From Paenibacillus xylanexedens (GTDB taxonomy: Bacteria; Bacillota; Bacilli; Paenibacillales; Paenibacillaceae), in NCBI RefSeq assembly GCF_001908275.1, contig NZ_CP018620.1:6014001-6078000 (forward strand): a stretch of 64,000 nucleotides of DNA, read 5' to 3'. Both the position numbers and the translations under genes were made by a program. This document shows, piece after piece, positions 39,293 through 48,908 of the stretch (position 1 is the stretch's first letter; every line of letters begins with the position of its first letter). Under the pieces are notes generated by a model. The model was not told the origin of the DNA, did not search any database, and worked only from the letters and a program-made list of their open reading frames with translations.

Positions 39293-40693
39293 TCACTTCG
39301 TAACGGCTCTCCAGCTGCCACCCGCTTGTACCAGAACTCGGTCGTCTTCAATCACGGCGATTTGTGATCCAGCAACGGTAATGGAGGATACATCGGAAGA
39401 TACGGTATATAACTTGGTTTGTTTTCCTGTCACTGTGTCGATGGAAATAATGACGCTGTTGCTGTCATCCTGTGCAGCCAATACATACAAGATGTCACCC
39501 GACAGAATCACTTGCTCTACATCGTACGCACCATACACCGTTGTTGCTTTCTGGGATGCATCCACAGATTGCAGCGAAGCATTGCCGTCCTCGGATGGTA
39601 CACTTACGTAGTAGGCTTTCTGCCCGTCAACGGACCATACAAACACTTTGTCATCCGTTGTAGTCGTTAACTGCGTCGCTTCCGCTTTTGTTATACCGTT
39701 GTTATACGAAAATATTTGCTGTTGATTGGCTGAAAAGTCGATAGACACGTTATCTTCATCTACATTGGTTGCATCGGAGGTTACCTTGCCAAGTGTCGTC
39801 ACTGTGTAGATAAATCTTTTGCCGTCCGCAGACACATTCAGGTTTTCTTTGTAATCCACTTTGTCTTCAACCAGTTTCTTAATTACGCCATCAGCCAGAT
39901 TAAGACTTGCAATCACCGACCCTTTATCTCCTTGCAGGAAATAAATGGCGCTTCCATCCGCAGACCATACCAATTCCGGTTTAATACTTGTGTCACTTGT
40001 GATTAATCTCGAAGCCTTTGTCTTCAGATCAATAACGTAGACGGAACCTTCCGCATTGGTATACGCAGCTTGATCACCACTCGGGGAAACAACCAGATCC
40101 GATCCGCCATCTGTCGTTAACAACAGCTCGTATTTACCACTCGTTGTATTCACGAGATAATCGGTTCGGCCATTATCATCACTCTTGGAAACGATCAGCT
40201 TATCCGCTCCGGCAAAACGGGGATTATCCGCACCTTCGAGCAATGCTACCGTGCTAACTTCCAGCGCTCCGCTTCTCTTGACGATTGTACCGCCAACGCT
40301 GGATACCAATGGTCGGAGCGCAACGTAGCTTGTACCTCCAATGATTGTAACCGGTTGATTCAAATTCACTTTGTTGCCATCCACCAGAAGTTGTTTCGCA
40401 TTGTTCTGGAGTGTCACCGTGTGACCATTTAGCTTGATTATGGTCGTTCCACGTTGTACTTCCGCTTGTGCGCCAATAGCCTTGATCACATCACGGAGCG
40501 ACACAAGGGTCTCACCATTCTTCACGATGGAACGAACGACGACGCTGTTTCCGTTTATTGTAAGCGTGGAGTTTTGCACCTGAGCTGTACTAGCTGCAGG
40601 TTTCACTGCAGGAGCAGCTGATACTGCACTAACCACAGAAGTTGTTAACGCTGTGGCTACCATGGACACTACTAACACCTTTTTCATTGACAT
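39293..40693 (-). CDS. Secreted stalk-domain plus beta-propeller protein, first gene of the pst operon
   Basis: 466 residues. Signal peptide (~1-27, ending S-A-A-P). Residues ~40-150 form a copper-amine-oxidase-N-like stalk domain (LTINGNSVVVRSIVKNGETL, VSLRDVIKAIGAQ, YVALRPLVSSVGG). Residues ~150-460 are TolB/PD40-like propeller blades (LVVSPSGDQAAYTN, LVWSADGSAIYFLQ, LNVSADGKRFIYTV, VFVWSVDGQKAYYV). It is extracellular or wall-associated. It is the first gene after the Pho box, so it should be induced by phosphate starvation with pstSCAB. The molecular role is unknown; a scaffold or partner of PstS at the cell surface is an inference. Confidence 0.85.
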   Translation of the reverse strand: MSMKKVLVVSMVATALTTSVVSAVSAAPAVKPAASTAQVQNSTLTINGNSVVVRSIVKNGETLVSLRDVIKAIGAQAEVQRGTTIIKLNGHTVTLQNNAKQLLVDGNKVNLNQPVTIIGGTSYVALRPLVSSVGGTIVKRSGALEVSTVALLEGADNPRFAGADKLIVSKSDDNGRTDYLVNTTSGKYELLLTTDGGSDLVVSPSGDQAAYTNAEGSVYVIDLKTKASRLITSDTSIKPELVWSADGSAIYFLQGDKGSVIASLNLADGVIKKLVEDKVDYKENLNVSADGKRFIYTVTTLGKVTSDATNVDEDNVSIDFSANQQQIFSYNNGITKAEATQLTTTTDDKVFVWSVDGQKAYYVSVPSEDGNASLQSVDASQKATTVYGAYDVEQVILSGDILYVLAAQDDSNSVIISIDTVTGKQTKLYTVSSDVSSITVAGSQIAVIEDDRVLVQAGGSWRAVTK

Positions 40694-40846
40694 TGGCTTT
40701 GGTCACCCTTCTTTTCTCCATATAATTTGCCTTGTATGCCGTGCCCTGTTGTCTGGTATGCTGCATGTATCATCAATATGAGAGCTTGTCCGCCTCATCC
40801 CCCCAAACTTCCACGTTCATAGTAAAAATGACCTATCACGTTTGTA

Positions 40847-40900
40847 ATTATAGGAGCGAATTGTAAACGGAAAATCTTGGAATTGTTAACGAATTGTCAA
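40847..40900 (-). promoter_or_regulatory. Pho box and -10 element of the phosphate operon
   Basis: On the minus strand four 6-mers recur with exact 11-base spacing: TTGACA (40900-40895), TTAACA (40889-40884), AAGATT (40878-40873), TTTACA (40867-40862). This is the TT(A/C/T)ACA direct-repeat layout bound by PhoP in Bacillus-type bacteria. A perfect TATAAT (40852-40847) follows 9 bases after the last repeat. The promoter points at the 40693 gene start. Confidence 0.88.
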
Positions 40901-40937
40901 TGTTTTCATATCAGCACATTCATATTGTTAAAACAAC

Positions 40938-40965
40938 AAAATGACCCATACAGAATGTATGGGCC
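40938..40965 (-). terminator. Terminator of the isomerase-like gene
   Basis: Minus-strand stem CCCATAC / GTATGGG with a 5-base loop followed by TCATTTTGTT, about 30 bases past the stop of the 40995-41822 gene. Confidence 0.75.
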
Positions 40966-40994
40966 CTTGCTCTCATTATATATTTTCTCACACA

Positions 40995-41822
40995 TTATAC
41001 TGTGACAAACACCTGATCGAAACCAGCCTTTGACTTGGCGAATAGTTCGTTCGTACTAAGATTCGATGCCGGTGCCAGTACTTCCTGAGCCACCACACCG
41101 TTGTAGCCAATCGCTTGCAAATTTCTCAGAAATCCACCCAGATTAATGACCCCTTCGCCGGGGTACAAGCGTTCTCCATCCTTCAATTCCTCGATTGGCA
41201 AATCATAAGCATCGTTGATATGCACATGAACAATCTGCTCTTTCTTCAGCTTCAACAGATCTTCCATCGGTAAACCATTTGTATGCCAGTGATAGGAATC
41301 CACCAACAAACCTACGTTAGGCGCATGGATCGTCTCGATCCAATCCAGCGTATCGTCCACACGCCAGATAAACGGATTCTTCCATTGCGTCCGCAAATGG
41401 TGGCATCCCACAAACTCCAGACCCAACTTAATCCCGTAAGCGTCCAAGATATCTGCGCAGAGTCTCAAGCGTTTCGTAGCCGCGACCATAAATTGCGCTG
41501 CCGGTTGATCCGTTGAGGGTAAAATATACGTGCAGCAGCTGTAACAGTCCAGCGAAGCAGAAGCTTCTGCCATAGCGACCAACGATTGCAATCCCTCACG
41601 GAATTGCTCATCTGTCGTCCGCCACTCCACCCTCAGCCCCGATGAACCGATAATCACCTGATTGCTTTCCAGCAGATGTTGTGCCTGTTCTTTGCCATAC
41701 GTTTCAATCAATGAGAGCGGATTCAAATCTACAGATCCGAATCCGTGCTTGGCCGCATCTATGATATATTGTTCATCAGACTCGATGTTGCCCAGTCCCG
41801 CATTCGTTAACCCTCTAATCAT
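40995..41822 (-). CDS. Sugar phosphate isomerase/epimerase-like TIM-barrel protein
   Basis: 275 residues with AGGAGGCG before ATG 41822. Xylose-isomerase-like TIM-barrel pattern with metal/acid residues on successive strands: LGLEFVGCHH, GLLVDSYHWHTNG, IVHVHINDAYD, GVVAQEVLAP. Family members isomerise or epimerise sugars and inositols, or act as 3-dehydroshikimate dehydratases. The neighbouring LLM monooxygenase is separated by a terminator, so no shared pathway is implied. The substrate is unknown. Confidence 0.85.
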   Translation of the reverse strand: MIRGLTNAGLGNIESDEQYIIDAAKHGFGSVDLNPLSLIETYGKEQAQHLLESNQVIIGSSGLRVEWRTTDEQFREGLQSLVAMAEASASLDCYSCCTYILPSTDQPAAQFMVAATKRLRLCADILDAYGIKLGLEFVGCHHLRTQWKNPFIWRVDDTLDWIETIHAPNVGLLVDSYHWHTNGLPMEDLLKLKKEQIVHVHINDAYDLPIEELKDGERLYPGEGVINLGGFLRNLQAIGYNGVVAQEVLAPASNLSTNELFAKSKAGFDQVFVTV

Positions 41823-41907
41823 CCCAATCGCCTCCTGTGACTCGTCTGGAATTGCAGCTTGTATATCATTTTATAATAGCAGTACTCTCCGAAAAAGAAA
41901 CCATTAA

Positions 41908-41952
41908 AAAGAGCGGCAACAACGTTAATTTAACGTCATTACCGCTCTATCT
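41908..41952 (-). terminator. Terminator of the flavin monooxygenase gene
   Basis: Minus-strand hairpin AGAGCGG ... CCGCTCT with an inner ACGTTA/TAACGT stem, followed by TTTTTA, directly after the stop at 41956. Confidence 0.85.
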
Positions 41953-41955
41953 TTT

Positions 41956-43278
41956 CTATCTCACACTCTCCAACGTATACCGATTACGTGGAATCTCAAG
42001 ACCCAGATTCTCCCTTAGCGTCTCATGTTCATACTCCGTACGGAACAGCCCTCGTTCTTGCAGAACCGGAACAACCAGCTCCACGAAATCTTCCAATCCA
42101 TTGGGCACCACGGTACGAACATTGAATCCGTCTGCCGCTTCGCCTTCAAACCATTCCTGAATCTGATCTGCGATCTGATCCGGTGTACCAATGAACGATG
42201 TACGTGGAGTGGATGCCAGCAACGCGACTTGGCGCAGGGTCAGCCCCTGTTCCCGTGCCTGCTGCTTAATCTTGTCTGTTGTACTGCGGAAGCTGTTGCT
42301 GCCGATCTCCCCAATCTCAGGGAAAGGTTCGTCCAGCGGGAACTGGGAGAAGTCGTAATGATCGAAGTAACGTCCCAGATAATTCAACGCCTGATCAATA
42401 CTCACCAGTTCGGCAATTTCCTGATATTTCTGCTCAGCCTCTTCCGCTGTTCTACCCACAATGGGGCCGATGCCCGGGAAGATCAGGATATCTTCTGCCT
42501 TGCGTCCATAAGCCACCACTCTTGCCTTCACATCCCGGTAGAACTCCCTTGCTTCCTCCAGCGTCTCATGTCCTGTGTAGACGGCATCTGCGGATCGGGC
42601 GGCCAGATCTTTACCAGATTCGGATGAGCCCGCCTGAAAAATCACCGGGTGACCCTGCTTCGAACGCCCCACATTAAGCGGACCCTGTACGGAGAAGTGC
42701 TTTCCCTTGTGATTCAGCGTATGTAGCTTGGCAGGGTCGAAGAATACGCCCTGTTCCTTGTCTCCGACAAAGGCATCATCCTCCCAGGAATCCCAAAGGC
42801 CTTTGACCACATTCAGATGTTCTTCCGCAATCTCGTAGCGCAGCGCATGGTTCGGATGTTCGCCTTTGCCAAAATTAAGTGCCGATCCTTCCAGAGGTGA
42901 AGTGACCACATTCCATCCGGCTCTCCCACCGCTTAATTGATCCAACGAAGCAAATTGCCTCGCAACCGTGAAGGGTTCACTATAGGAAGTAGACAATGTA
43001 GCAACCAGCCCGATATGGGAAGTTGCCCCGGCGAGTGCGGACAGAAGCGTGAGAGGTTCGAAGCGATTGAGAAAATGTGGATTGGACTTCTTGTTAATGA
43101 AGAGGCCATCTGCAATAAAGAGCAGATCAAATTTCCCTTTTTCCGCGATACGCACCTGCTTCTTGTAGAATTCCAGACTAACGCTCGCGTTAATTGGAAT
43201 ATCCGGGTGACGCCAAAAGGAAATGCTGTTACCCACTCCGTTCAGATTGGCTCCCAACTTCAATTGTCGTTGCGACAT
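41956..43278 (-). CDS. LLM-class flavin-dependent monooxygenase (NtaA/SnaA/DszA family)
   Basis: 440 residues with GGGAGGAAT before ATG 43278. Diagnostic blocks include the N-terminal [19 protein letters not shown], the FMN-site region [32 protein letters not shown], and a late [14 protein letters not shown]. These enzymes use FMNH2 from a partner reductase to oxidise sulfur or nitrogen compounds such as sulfonates, dibenzothiophene or nitrilotriacetate. No flavin reductase is adjacent. The MFS gene upstream is in the same direction (71 bases away) and might move the substrate or product. Confidence 0.92.
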   Translation of the reverse strand: MSQRQLKLGANLNGVGNSISFWRHPDIPINASVSLEFYKKQVRIAEKGKFDLLFIADGLFINKKSNPHFLNRFEPLTLLSALAGATSHIGLVATLSTSYSEPFTVARQFASLDQLSGGRAGWNVVTSPLEGSALNFGKGEHPNHALRYEIAEEHLNVVKGLWDSWEDDAFVGDKEQGVFFDPAKLHTLNHKGKHFSVQGPLNVGRSKQGHPVIFQAGSSESGKDLAARSADAVYTGHETLEEAREFYRDVKARVVAYGRKAEDILIFPGIGPIVGRTAEEAEQKYQEIAELVSIDQALNYLGRYFDHYDFSQFPLDEPFPEIGEIGSNSFRSTTDKIKQQAREQGLTLRQVALLASTPRTSFIGTPDQIADQIQEWFEGEAADGFNVRTVVPNGLEDFVELVVPVLQERGLFRTEYEHETLRENLGLEIPRNRYTLESVR

Positions 43279-43349
43279 ATATATTCCTCCCTATATTGTG
43301 GTGATGACCATTCAGTTCGAGTATCCTTTTATCTCTGAGAGTCGTTTCA

Positions 43350-44597
43350 TCATTTCTTTATGCTGTTTCCGCTAACTTCTGCTGTTGCCATGCCTAATCC
43401 CGGTTTATCCGCCTGTTTCACATCACTTACCCGGACTGCCCAAGCCGCTCCAAGCAATACAATCCCTGTAAATAGAAAAATATACGGAATGCCGATCCAT
43501 CCACCGAGAAAACCACCAATTAACGGTCCAAGCACAATACCGAACTGACTCGCCGTCTGACTCAGACTGACAGCCCTCCCACGAAAATCGTGATCAGCAT
43601 ATTTGATGATCAGGGCATTAAGCGCCGGATAGACCGCGGCAAAGAATAGACCATAAACAAATCGCAGGCTGCCAAAATAAATCAGATTCGTTGCTGTCAT
43701 TTGCAGCAGACTGCCAATCCCACCGCCGATCAGACCGATAAACAGGGTTTTCTCGTATCCGATCCTTCCACCAATCTTCCCCCATCGCGGCCCCATAATG
43801 ACGGTTGCCACACCAATCGCCGAGAAGACAATTCCTGCACTGAGTGTTGCACTGCCAACATCTCCGCCAATCTGGACCACATAGAGCGTCAGCACCGGTT
43901 CGATGATGAGCACGGAGGTCGAGACTAAGAGAATCAAACCGTAGATTCGCATCAAACCCGGCGTGGAAGCCGCTCTTTTCAAATCCCCTATGATCTTCGT
44001 TGGAACGATCGTACGAGTTTGTCGTGACTCCTTAACACCGAGGACCATCAGAGCCGCGAGCAATGTAATTACAGCGGATGCAATGAAACATCCCCGCAGT
44101 CCGATCCAGTGACTCAATACACCACCGACAAGAGGACCAAGAATTCCGCCCGCAGCGCTGGCCGTAGAGATCACGCCAAGTGCATAACCCACCTGTTTCT
44201 CCGGAGTATTGGTGCCGATCAGAGTAATCGAGGCGGGATGAAAACCAGCCATGAGTCCCTGAAAGACCCTCACCGCGATAAACGTATACGGATCATACAC
44301 AAAGAAGTTAGCCAGATGTGCAATGCCTAGCCCCACTCCGGAACGGACCAGCATCAGTTTGCTGCCATATTTATCAGCCAGTGATCCCCAGAAGGGTGCG
44401 CATAATCCGCTGATCAGAAAGCTGATGGAGATGGAGATACCCGACCAAGCTTCCAAGCCACTCTGGATACCGAGATCATTTTGCAGGAATATAGGAAAGA
44501 ACGGAACGGATAGCGAGTACGCCATATGATTGAAAAACAGGCCGAACCACAGAATATACAGATTTCTCTTCCATTGTGGCATCTTGGCATTCTCCAT
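43350..44597 (-). CDS. MFS multidrug-type efflux transporter
   Basis: 415 residues with 12 predicted membrane helices. The MFS signature lies between helices 2 and 3 (WGSLADKYGSKLMLVRSG), with drug/proton-antiporter-like motifs in helix 5 (GGILGPLVGGVLSHW). It resembles MdtG/YitG-type exporters. It is divergent from the ArsR-type regulator at 44837, with the palindrome at 44794-44811 between them, so that regulator may control it. The substrate is unknown. Confidence 0.88.
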   Translation of the reverse strand: MENAKMPQWKRNLYILWFGLFFNHMAYSLSVPFFPIFLQNDLGIQSGLEAWSGISISISFLISGLCAPFWGSLADKYGSKLMLVRSGVGLGIAHLANFFVYDPYTFIAVRVFQGLMAGFHPASITLIGTNTPEKQVGYALGVISTASAAGGILGPLVGGVLSHWIGLRGCFIASAVITLLAALMVLGVKESRQTRTIVPTKIIGDLKRAASTPGLMRIYGLILLVSTSVLIIEPVLTLYVVQIGGDVGSATLSAGIVFSAIGVATVIMGPRWGKIGGRIGYEKTLFIGLIGGGIGSLLQMTATNLIYFGSLRFVYGLFFAAVYPALNALIIKYADHDFRGRAVSLSQTASQFGIVLGPLIGGFLGGWIGIPYIFLFTGIVLLGAAWAVRVSDVKQADKPGLGMATAEVSGNSIKK

Positions 44598-44793
44598 ACT
44601 ATATAATTCCTATATAAAAAGTAGGTTATTATCCATATTAGGGTAACGTCATCAGAAAGTATAATAGAAAAGTTCAATAGACCCATTCAAGAATTAAATG
44701 AATGGGTTTTGTGGAAATAGGATGTTTGGTATGAACATGGAAAATTTATGTTGAAACAACAAATAAGTTCGTATAGTATAAAACTAATCACTT

Positions 44794-44811
44794 GTTCTAT
44801 AAATATAGAAC
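44794..44811. promoter_or_regulatory. Palindromic candidate operator of the ArsR-type regulator
   Basis: GTTCTATAAATATAGAAC is a perfect inverted repeat (8-2-8) located 26 bases before the regulator start, in the region shared with the divergent MFS gene. A related half-site GTTCGTATA occurs just to the left (44768-44776). Confidence 0.6.
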
Positions 44812-44836
44812 TAATCCAGAAAGGAATTATACTCTT

Positions 44837-45742
44837 ATGAACTACACAGTAGAAGTTGATTTTGCGCCAATTTATGAATGTGTAAGCACCCTGAGCGCTT
44901 TTATGAGTAAACAAAATCATACTAACCTGGATGCCGGGAAACGGTGGGTTCGTGATGTACAGGATCGATTCTCTCCAGCCAAACTTCAACAAATGCGAGA
45001 TACGATGAAAGCCACAGACAATTTCAGCCTTGCGCCATATATATGGAGCTGTTCAGGGGAACGTTCGGTGAATGGCTTTTTGAATTGGCTTGAAGAGTTG
45101 TCCTCAGGACAATTGTATGACATCGCCGCTCGCTTTAAGTTATCTGTCCCCTCCAATCTGTCCGAATTGCGCAGTCGGACATCCGAAGTGCTACGAGAAT
45201 GGGATACTCAGTATTTTGGGCACATCGATCCGGCAATTATTGAGGGACTCTTTTTGGAAGCTGAATCGAGACGTTCCAGTCTGAACGGGACGAATGACCA
45301 AGAGGTCTATGAACAAGCTACACAGGGCATGAGGATATATCCCAACCATACGCTAAAAAAAATAATCCTCATCCCTCAATATCATGCACGTCCATTTGTC
45401 ACCTCAGTGATCTTTGACGAGATGATCTTCACTAATTATTCTTGCGATATTCTTCCAACAGAACCGGGACGACCAGACCCTGGGTTACTGCGTCTAACCC
45501 GGGCACTGTCCGATGAAAACAGACTGTTCATTTTAAGACTACTGGCTGGTAAACAGCTGACCTTCACTGAAATTGTCCGTGAGGTTGGACTGTCCAAGAG
45601 CACGGTGCATTACCATCTAATAGCCTTGCGAGCAGCCGGGCTAATTATCGTGCATTATGATTACAAAAACACCGAATATAGCCTGCGCTTGGAAGCTCTA
45701 AACAACCTTCCACGGCAGATTGGAGCTTATATTGAAGGTTGA
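44837..45742 (+). CDS. ArsR/SmtB-type winged-helix regulator with long N-terminal domain
   Basis: 301 residues from ATG 44837, preceded by AGAAAGGAA; an in-frame ATG at 44792 would start inside the operator palindrome. The last ~95 residues are an ArsR-like winged helix (LTRALSDENRLFILRLLAGKQLT, VGLSKSTVHYHLIALRAAGL). The first ~200 residues form a mixed alpha/beta sensor region as in DUF5937-type regulators. It is followed by an MFS exporter gene 56 bases downstream and is divergent from another, so it probably controls efflux. Confidence 0.85.
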   Translation: MNYTVEVDFAPIYECVSTLSAFMSKQNHTNLDAGKRWVRDVQDRFSPAKLQQMRDTMKATDNFSLAPYIWSCSGERSVNGFLNWLEELSSGQLYDIAARFKLSVPSNLSELRSRTSEVLREWDTQYFGHIDPAIIEGLFLEAESRRSSLNGTNDQEVYEQATQGMRIYPNHTLKKIILIPQYHARPFVTSVIFDEMIFTNYSCDILPTEPGRPDPGLLRLTRALSDENRLFILRLLAGKQLTFTEIVREVGLSKSTVHYHLIALRAAGLIIVHYDYKNTEYSLRLEALNNLPRQIGAYIEG

Positions 45743-45798
45743 GTTCAAGCATTTCCTTCTCCACAAATTGCACTATTCTATCATATGGAGGAAACTTA

Positions 45799-47049
45799 AT
45801 GCTGAAGCGAAGTTACTACGGTTTATTGGCTACTGTTACTCTTAGTTCTCTAGGTGATGTGTTTGGTCTTTTGGCCATGGAATGGCTTGTTTATGAATTA
45901 ACTGCCTCTAAGCTAGCCATGGGTGCTATGGCACTAAGCTTCAGCATTCCTGAGGTAGTCTTCCGGCTACTTGGATCACCGCTGTCAGACCGACTGCATC
46001 GTGGACGGTTCATGGCCGGATTGGCTGCAGTACGACTGTTGGCTCTTTTGTTGCCACTGAGTATGGGTATTGCGGGCCAATTACAACTTTGGCACCTGTT
46101 TCTCGCCGCAGCACTCAGCGGAGCCTGCTCCGCCCTCTTCATGCCAACGGCCATGGCTACTGTACCAGGTGTAGCTGGCGAACACAAACTTCTGCGGGCA
46201 TTCGCAGTGATCGATGGTTGTCGAAATGCCGCTGCTTTGCTGGGACCTGCCATTGCCGGAGCTCTAACGGCTGCATCCGGAGCGTTACCAACACTTGGCA
46301 TCAACGCTATTTGCTACATTGCAGCCATCACCGCACTGCTCTATCTGCCCACAATGCAGAAACCAGCAGCTCAAGCATCTTTTTCTCTCAAATCTTATAT
46401 CCGAGATATTGGAGAGGGTTTCTCTTTTTATCGGCGATTCCCAGCCATGCTCTCGATTATGGTAATGGTTTCGATCAGCAATATGTCCTCCGTAGCCATC
46501 TGGACCATGATGATTCCTTTTGTCCGCGAAGTACTTCACCGGGATGCCGCCGCCATGGGCACTCTGACCACCGCTTCTGCATTTGGCACACTAGCAGGAC
46601 TAGCTATTATCTCGTGGATGGGTGAAATCAAGAGAAGACGCACGGTCATGCTGTGCAGTTTAGCTGTGATTGGGCTTTTCAACGCTTTGTTGGGACTATT
46701 TCCGAGTTACCCATTTGCACTTATTGCCTTATGTGCTGCAGGAGCAGCCGGACCTTTCTTCGGTTCTCTAAGCTCTTCGTTACATGGTACGCTTGTGCCC
46801 AGTTCTCTACAAGGCCGGGTTAATTCGATCCGTTTTCTGATTGGTGGAGGGTTACAACCCGTAGGCGCTTTTGCAGGTGCAACGGTTGCAGAAGTCTTTG
46901 GCCTTCCCTTCCTCTTTCTGTCTTTAGGTCTTCTTCCTTTCATCTGTTCGATAGCTGCTTCATTTCTCCCGAATCTGAAAGATTTGAATGGTGACCTCGA
47001 TACTCTACTACATAAGCCATCCAATAAAGTTTGTATTACCAGCAGTTAA
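45799..47049 (+). CDS. MFS transporter
   Basis: 416 residues from ATG 45799, chosen for GGAGG 8 bases upstream; an in-frame ATG at 45739 overlaps the regulator stop. There are about 12 membrane helices, an MFS loop GSPLSDRLHRGRFMAG, and an overall layout like the MFS_3/EntS-type exporters. It lies directly downstream of the ArsR-type regulator, so it is probably part of its operon. The substrate is unknown. Confidence 0.87.
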   Translation: MLKRSYYGLLATVTLSSLGDVFGLLAMEWLVYELTASKLAMGAMALSFSIPEVVFRLLGSPLSDRLHRGRFMAGLAAVRLLALLLPLSMGIAGQLQLWHLFLAAALSGACSALFMPTAMATVPGVAGEHKLLRAFAVIDGCRNAAALLGPAIAGALTAASGALPTLGINAICYIAAITALLYLPTMQKPAAQASFSLKSYIRDIGEGFSFYRRFPAMLSIMVMVSISNMSSVAIWTMMIPFVREVLHRDAAAMGTLTTASAFGTLAGLAIISWMGEIKRRRTVMLCSLAVIGLFNALLGLFPSYPFALIALCAAGAAGPFFGSLSSSLHGTLVPSSLQGRVNSIRFLIGGGLQPVGAFAGATVAEVFGLPFLFLSLGLLPFICSIAASFLPNLKDLNGDLDTLLHKPSNKVCITSS

Positions 47050-47056
47050 TAACAAC

Positions 47057-47092
47057 TAAAAGCGCCGTCCCTTTTTATTGGAACGACGCTTT
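47057..47092 (+). terminator. Terminator after the MFS gene
   Basis: AAAAGCGcCGTcCC / GGaACGaCGCTTTT hairpin, a few bases after the stop at 47049. Confidence 0.85.
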
Positions 47093-47291
47093 TGACGTGT
47101 GACAACGATAGCAGTTCACTTCAAACATGCCATGATACAACATCTATCCTCACTTTCCAAACATGCGGGATCGGTATCCCGACATAGGTAATTGTGAGAT
47201 AAAAGCCAACTCTTCGCTTCTTAATATTTTTTTCTATACTCTCCATTAACCTGTAAATATGAAGTGAACTTGATTACGTATGGTAATCATA

Positions 47292-47735
47292 CTATTCCGG
47301 CACTTGGACCGACATAAACACATCAACCTCGTCTTCACTATCCAACACAAATCCAAATCGTTCATACAATCGACGAGCAGGGCTTCCCTGCAAAACATTT
47401 AAAATAACACGTTTCCCCTGAACTTCATCCTGTTCCAGCAGCATGTTCAGTACCTGAGTTCCTATTCTCTGGCCTTGATAATCGGGATGTATGTAGAAAT
47501 GTTCCAATAGATATGCCTCAGACTTGGACTTCAACGCTACACAACCTACCATTGAACCCTCCACTTCAATAATCTGTGTCTGGGCAGGATTGAATGTATT
47601 CCGGAAACGTTCACGCACCTTCACATCATCGTACCTTCCCAGTCTGGTTAGATCATCGTATAATACCAAGGCTCGCAAATCAGCGAGTTGCTCTTGGTCT
47701 GCCTGTACAGCTTGACGCATTGTTATTGGGTTCAT
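47292..47735 (-). CDS. GNAT-family N-acetyltransferase
   Basis: 147 residues. Single GNAT domain: EHFYIHPDYQGQRIGTQVL contains the acetyl-CoA-binding Q-x-x-G-x-G/A motif, and the C-terminal RRLYERFGFV is typical. It acetylates an amine; the substrate is unknown. It stands alone on the minus strand. Confidence 0.88.
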   Translation of the reverse strand: MNPITMRQAVQADQEQLADLRALVLYDDLTRLGRYDDVKVRERFRNTFNPAQTQIIEVEGSMVGCVALKSKSEAYLLEHFYIHPDYQGQRIGTQVLNMLLEQDEVQGKRVILNVLQGSPARRLYERFGFVLDSEDEVDVFMSVQVPE

Positions 47736-47889
47736 TTGTTGAATTCCTTTCCATTAGAGACACGTTAATTTTTGAATGTCTTATCGCACTATAGAACACT
47801 AAAAATCATACCTTTGGCAACTCACTTGAGCAACACCGGATTTTAGAACGCACTATTTTTTTTCAAAACTATTGAACTCCTCAAAAAAA

Positions 47890-47965
47890 TAAAAAAGCCC
47901 AAAAAGGACGGTGCAGTCTTGCTTATACAAATAAGCGAATCCGCAACCGTCCCTTCTGGGATGAA
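47890..47965 (-). terminator. Long terminator hairpin after the ROK kinase
   Basis: On the minus strand GGGACGGT ... ACCGTCC closes a long imperfect stem with an inner GCTTATT/ATAAGC stem. The T-rich tail (TTTTTTATTTTTTT) ends it, downstream of the kinase stop at 47981. Confidence 0.75.
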
Positions 47966-47980
47966 GATTATTTAAGAAAA

Positions 47981-48880
47981 CTACGAAGCATGTGGCGCTT
48001 GTGCTGCATGCTGCAATGCTTCCAGACCCAATGCTAACGCACCACATAGGCCTGCATGCTGGCCCAATCCGGGCTGCACAATATATTGGTCGATATGTTG
48101 CGTGATTGGGGCTACATTTACATAACCATTGAGATTCCGCACTACCTGCTCCCGGATCATAGGAAACAGATGATCTTGCTGCATCACTCCACCGCCCAAG
48201 ATGATCTTCTGCGGCGAATGAAGCAAGATGGCCGTAGTAATCGACTCCGCAATGTAAAAGGATTCGATCTCCCACGCCGGATGATCTGCCGGCAGTTCAC
48301 TGCCAGGGATTTGCCAGCGAGCTTCAATGGCTGGTCCTGCAGCCATCCCCTCCAGGCAATCGCCATGATATGGGCATAATCCGGCAAAGTGATCGTCTGG
48401 ATGGCGTCTTGTCCGAATATGTCCGCCCTCGGGATGTAGCAATCCGTGGACTCGCTGGCCCCCTGCCACAAGTCCAACACCAACTCCTGTACCAATCGTG
48501 TAATATACACAGTTGTCCAGTCCTTGCGCCGCTCCCCACGTCGCTTCACCGAGCGCGGCAGCATTCACATCCGTATCCCATCCAAAAGGAACCGGAAATT
48601 CATGCTTCAAAGTTCCAACCACATTACAGTTTCCCCACCCAGGCTTAGGTGTGGTCGTAATATAACCATAGGTGGGACTATCCGGTTGCAGATCAATCGG
48701 ACCAAAGGAGCCGATCCCTATGGCTTCCACATCTTTATCCCTAAAATAGTCGATCACCTTGGCAAGGGTAGTCTCCGGATGTTCTGTTGGAAAGCTGATC
48801 CGATCTTCAATCTGTCCATGCTCATTACCTACACCACATACAAACTTTGTTCCGCCCGCTTCTATAGCTCCAATACGCAT
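47981..48880 (-). CDS. ROK-family fructokinase
   Basis: 299 residues from ATG 48880, with GGAAAGGGG upstream. ATP-binding motif GAIEAGGTKF at the N-terminus; sugar-binding/catalytic region IGIGSFGPIDL and GWDTDVNAA; zinc-binding stretch from HPEGGHIRTRR to CPYHGDCLEG, characteristic of ROK kinases. It phosphorylates free fructose (possibly mannose) to the 6-phosphate. It is the last gene of the operon, 28 bases after the GH32 hydrolase, so it handles the fructose that enzyme releases. Confidence 0.92.
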   Translation of the reverse strand: MRIGAIEAGGTKFVCGVGNEHGQIEDRISFPTEHPETTLAKVIDYFRDKDVEAIGIGSFGPIDLQPDSPTYGYITTTPKPGWGNCNVVGTLKHEFPVPFGWDTDVNAAALGEATWGAAQGLDNCVYYTIGTGVGVGLVAGGQRVHGLLHPEGGHIRTRRHPDDHFAGLCPYHGDCLEGMAAGPAIEARWQIPGSELPADHPAWEIESFYIAESITTAILLHSPQKIILGGGVMQQDHLFPMIREQVVRNLNGYVNVAPITQHIDQYIVQPGLGQHAGLCGALALGLEALQHAAQAPHAS

Positions 48881-48908
48881 CGTTTTGGGCCCCTTTCCTT
48901 CATTACAA

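Larger units (their letters stand above)
40694..40994. other. Intergenic region with pst operon promoter and isomerase-gene terminator
   Basis: About 300 bases. It holds the Pho box and -10 element of the phosphate operon (40847-40900), a ~150-base 5' leader, and, at the right, the terminator hairpin of the sugar isomerase-like gene (40938-40965). Confidence 0.7.
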
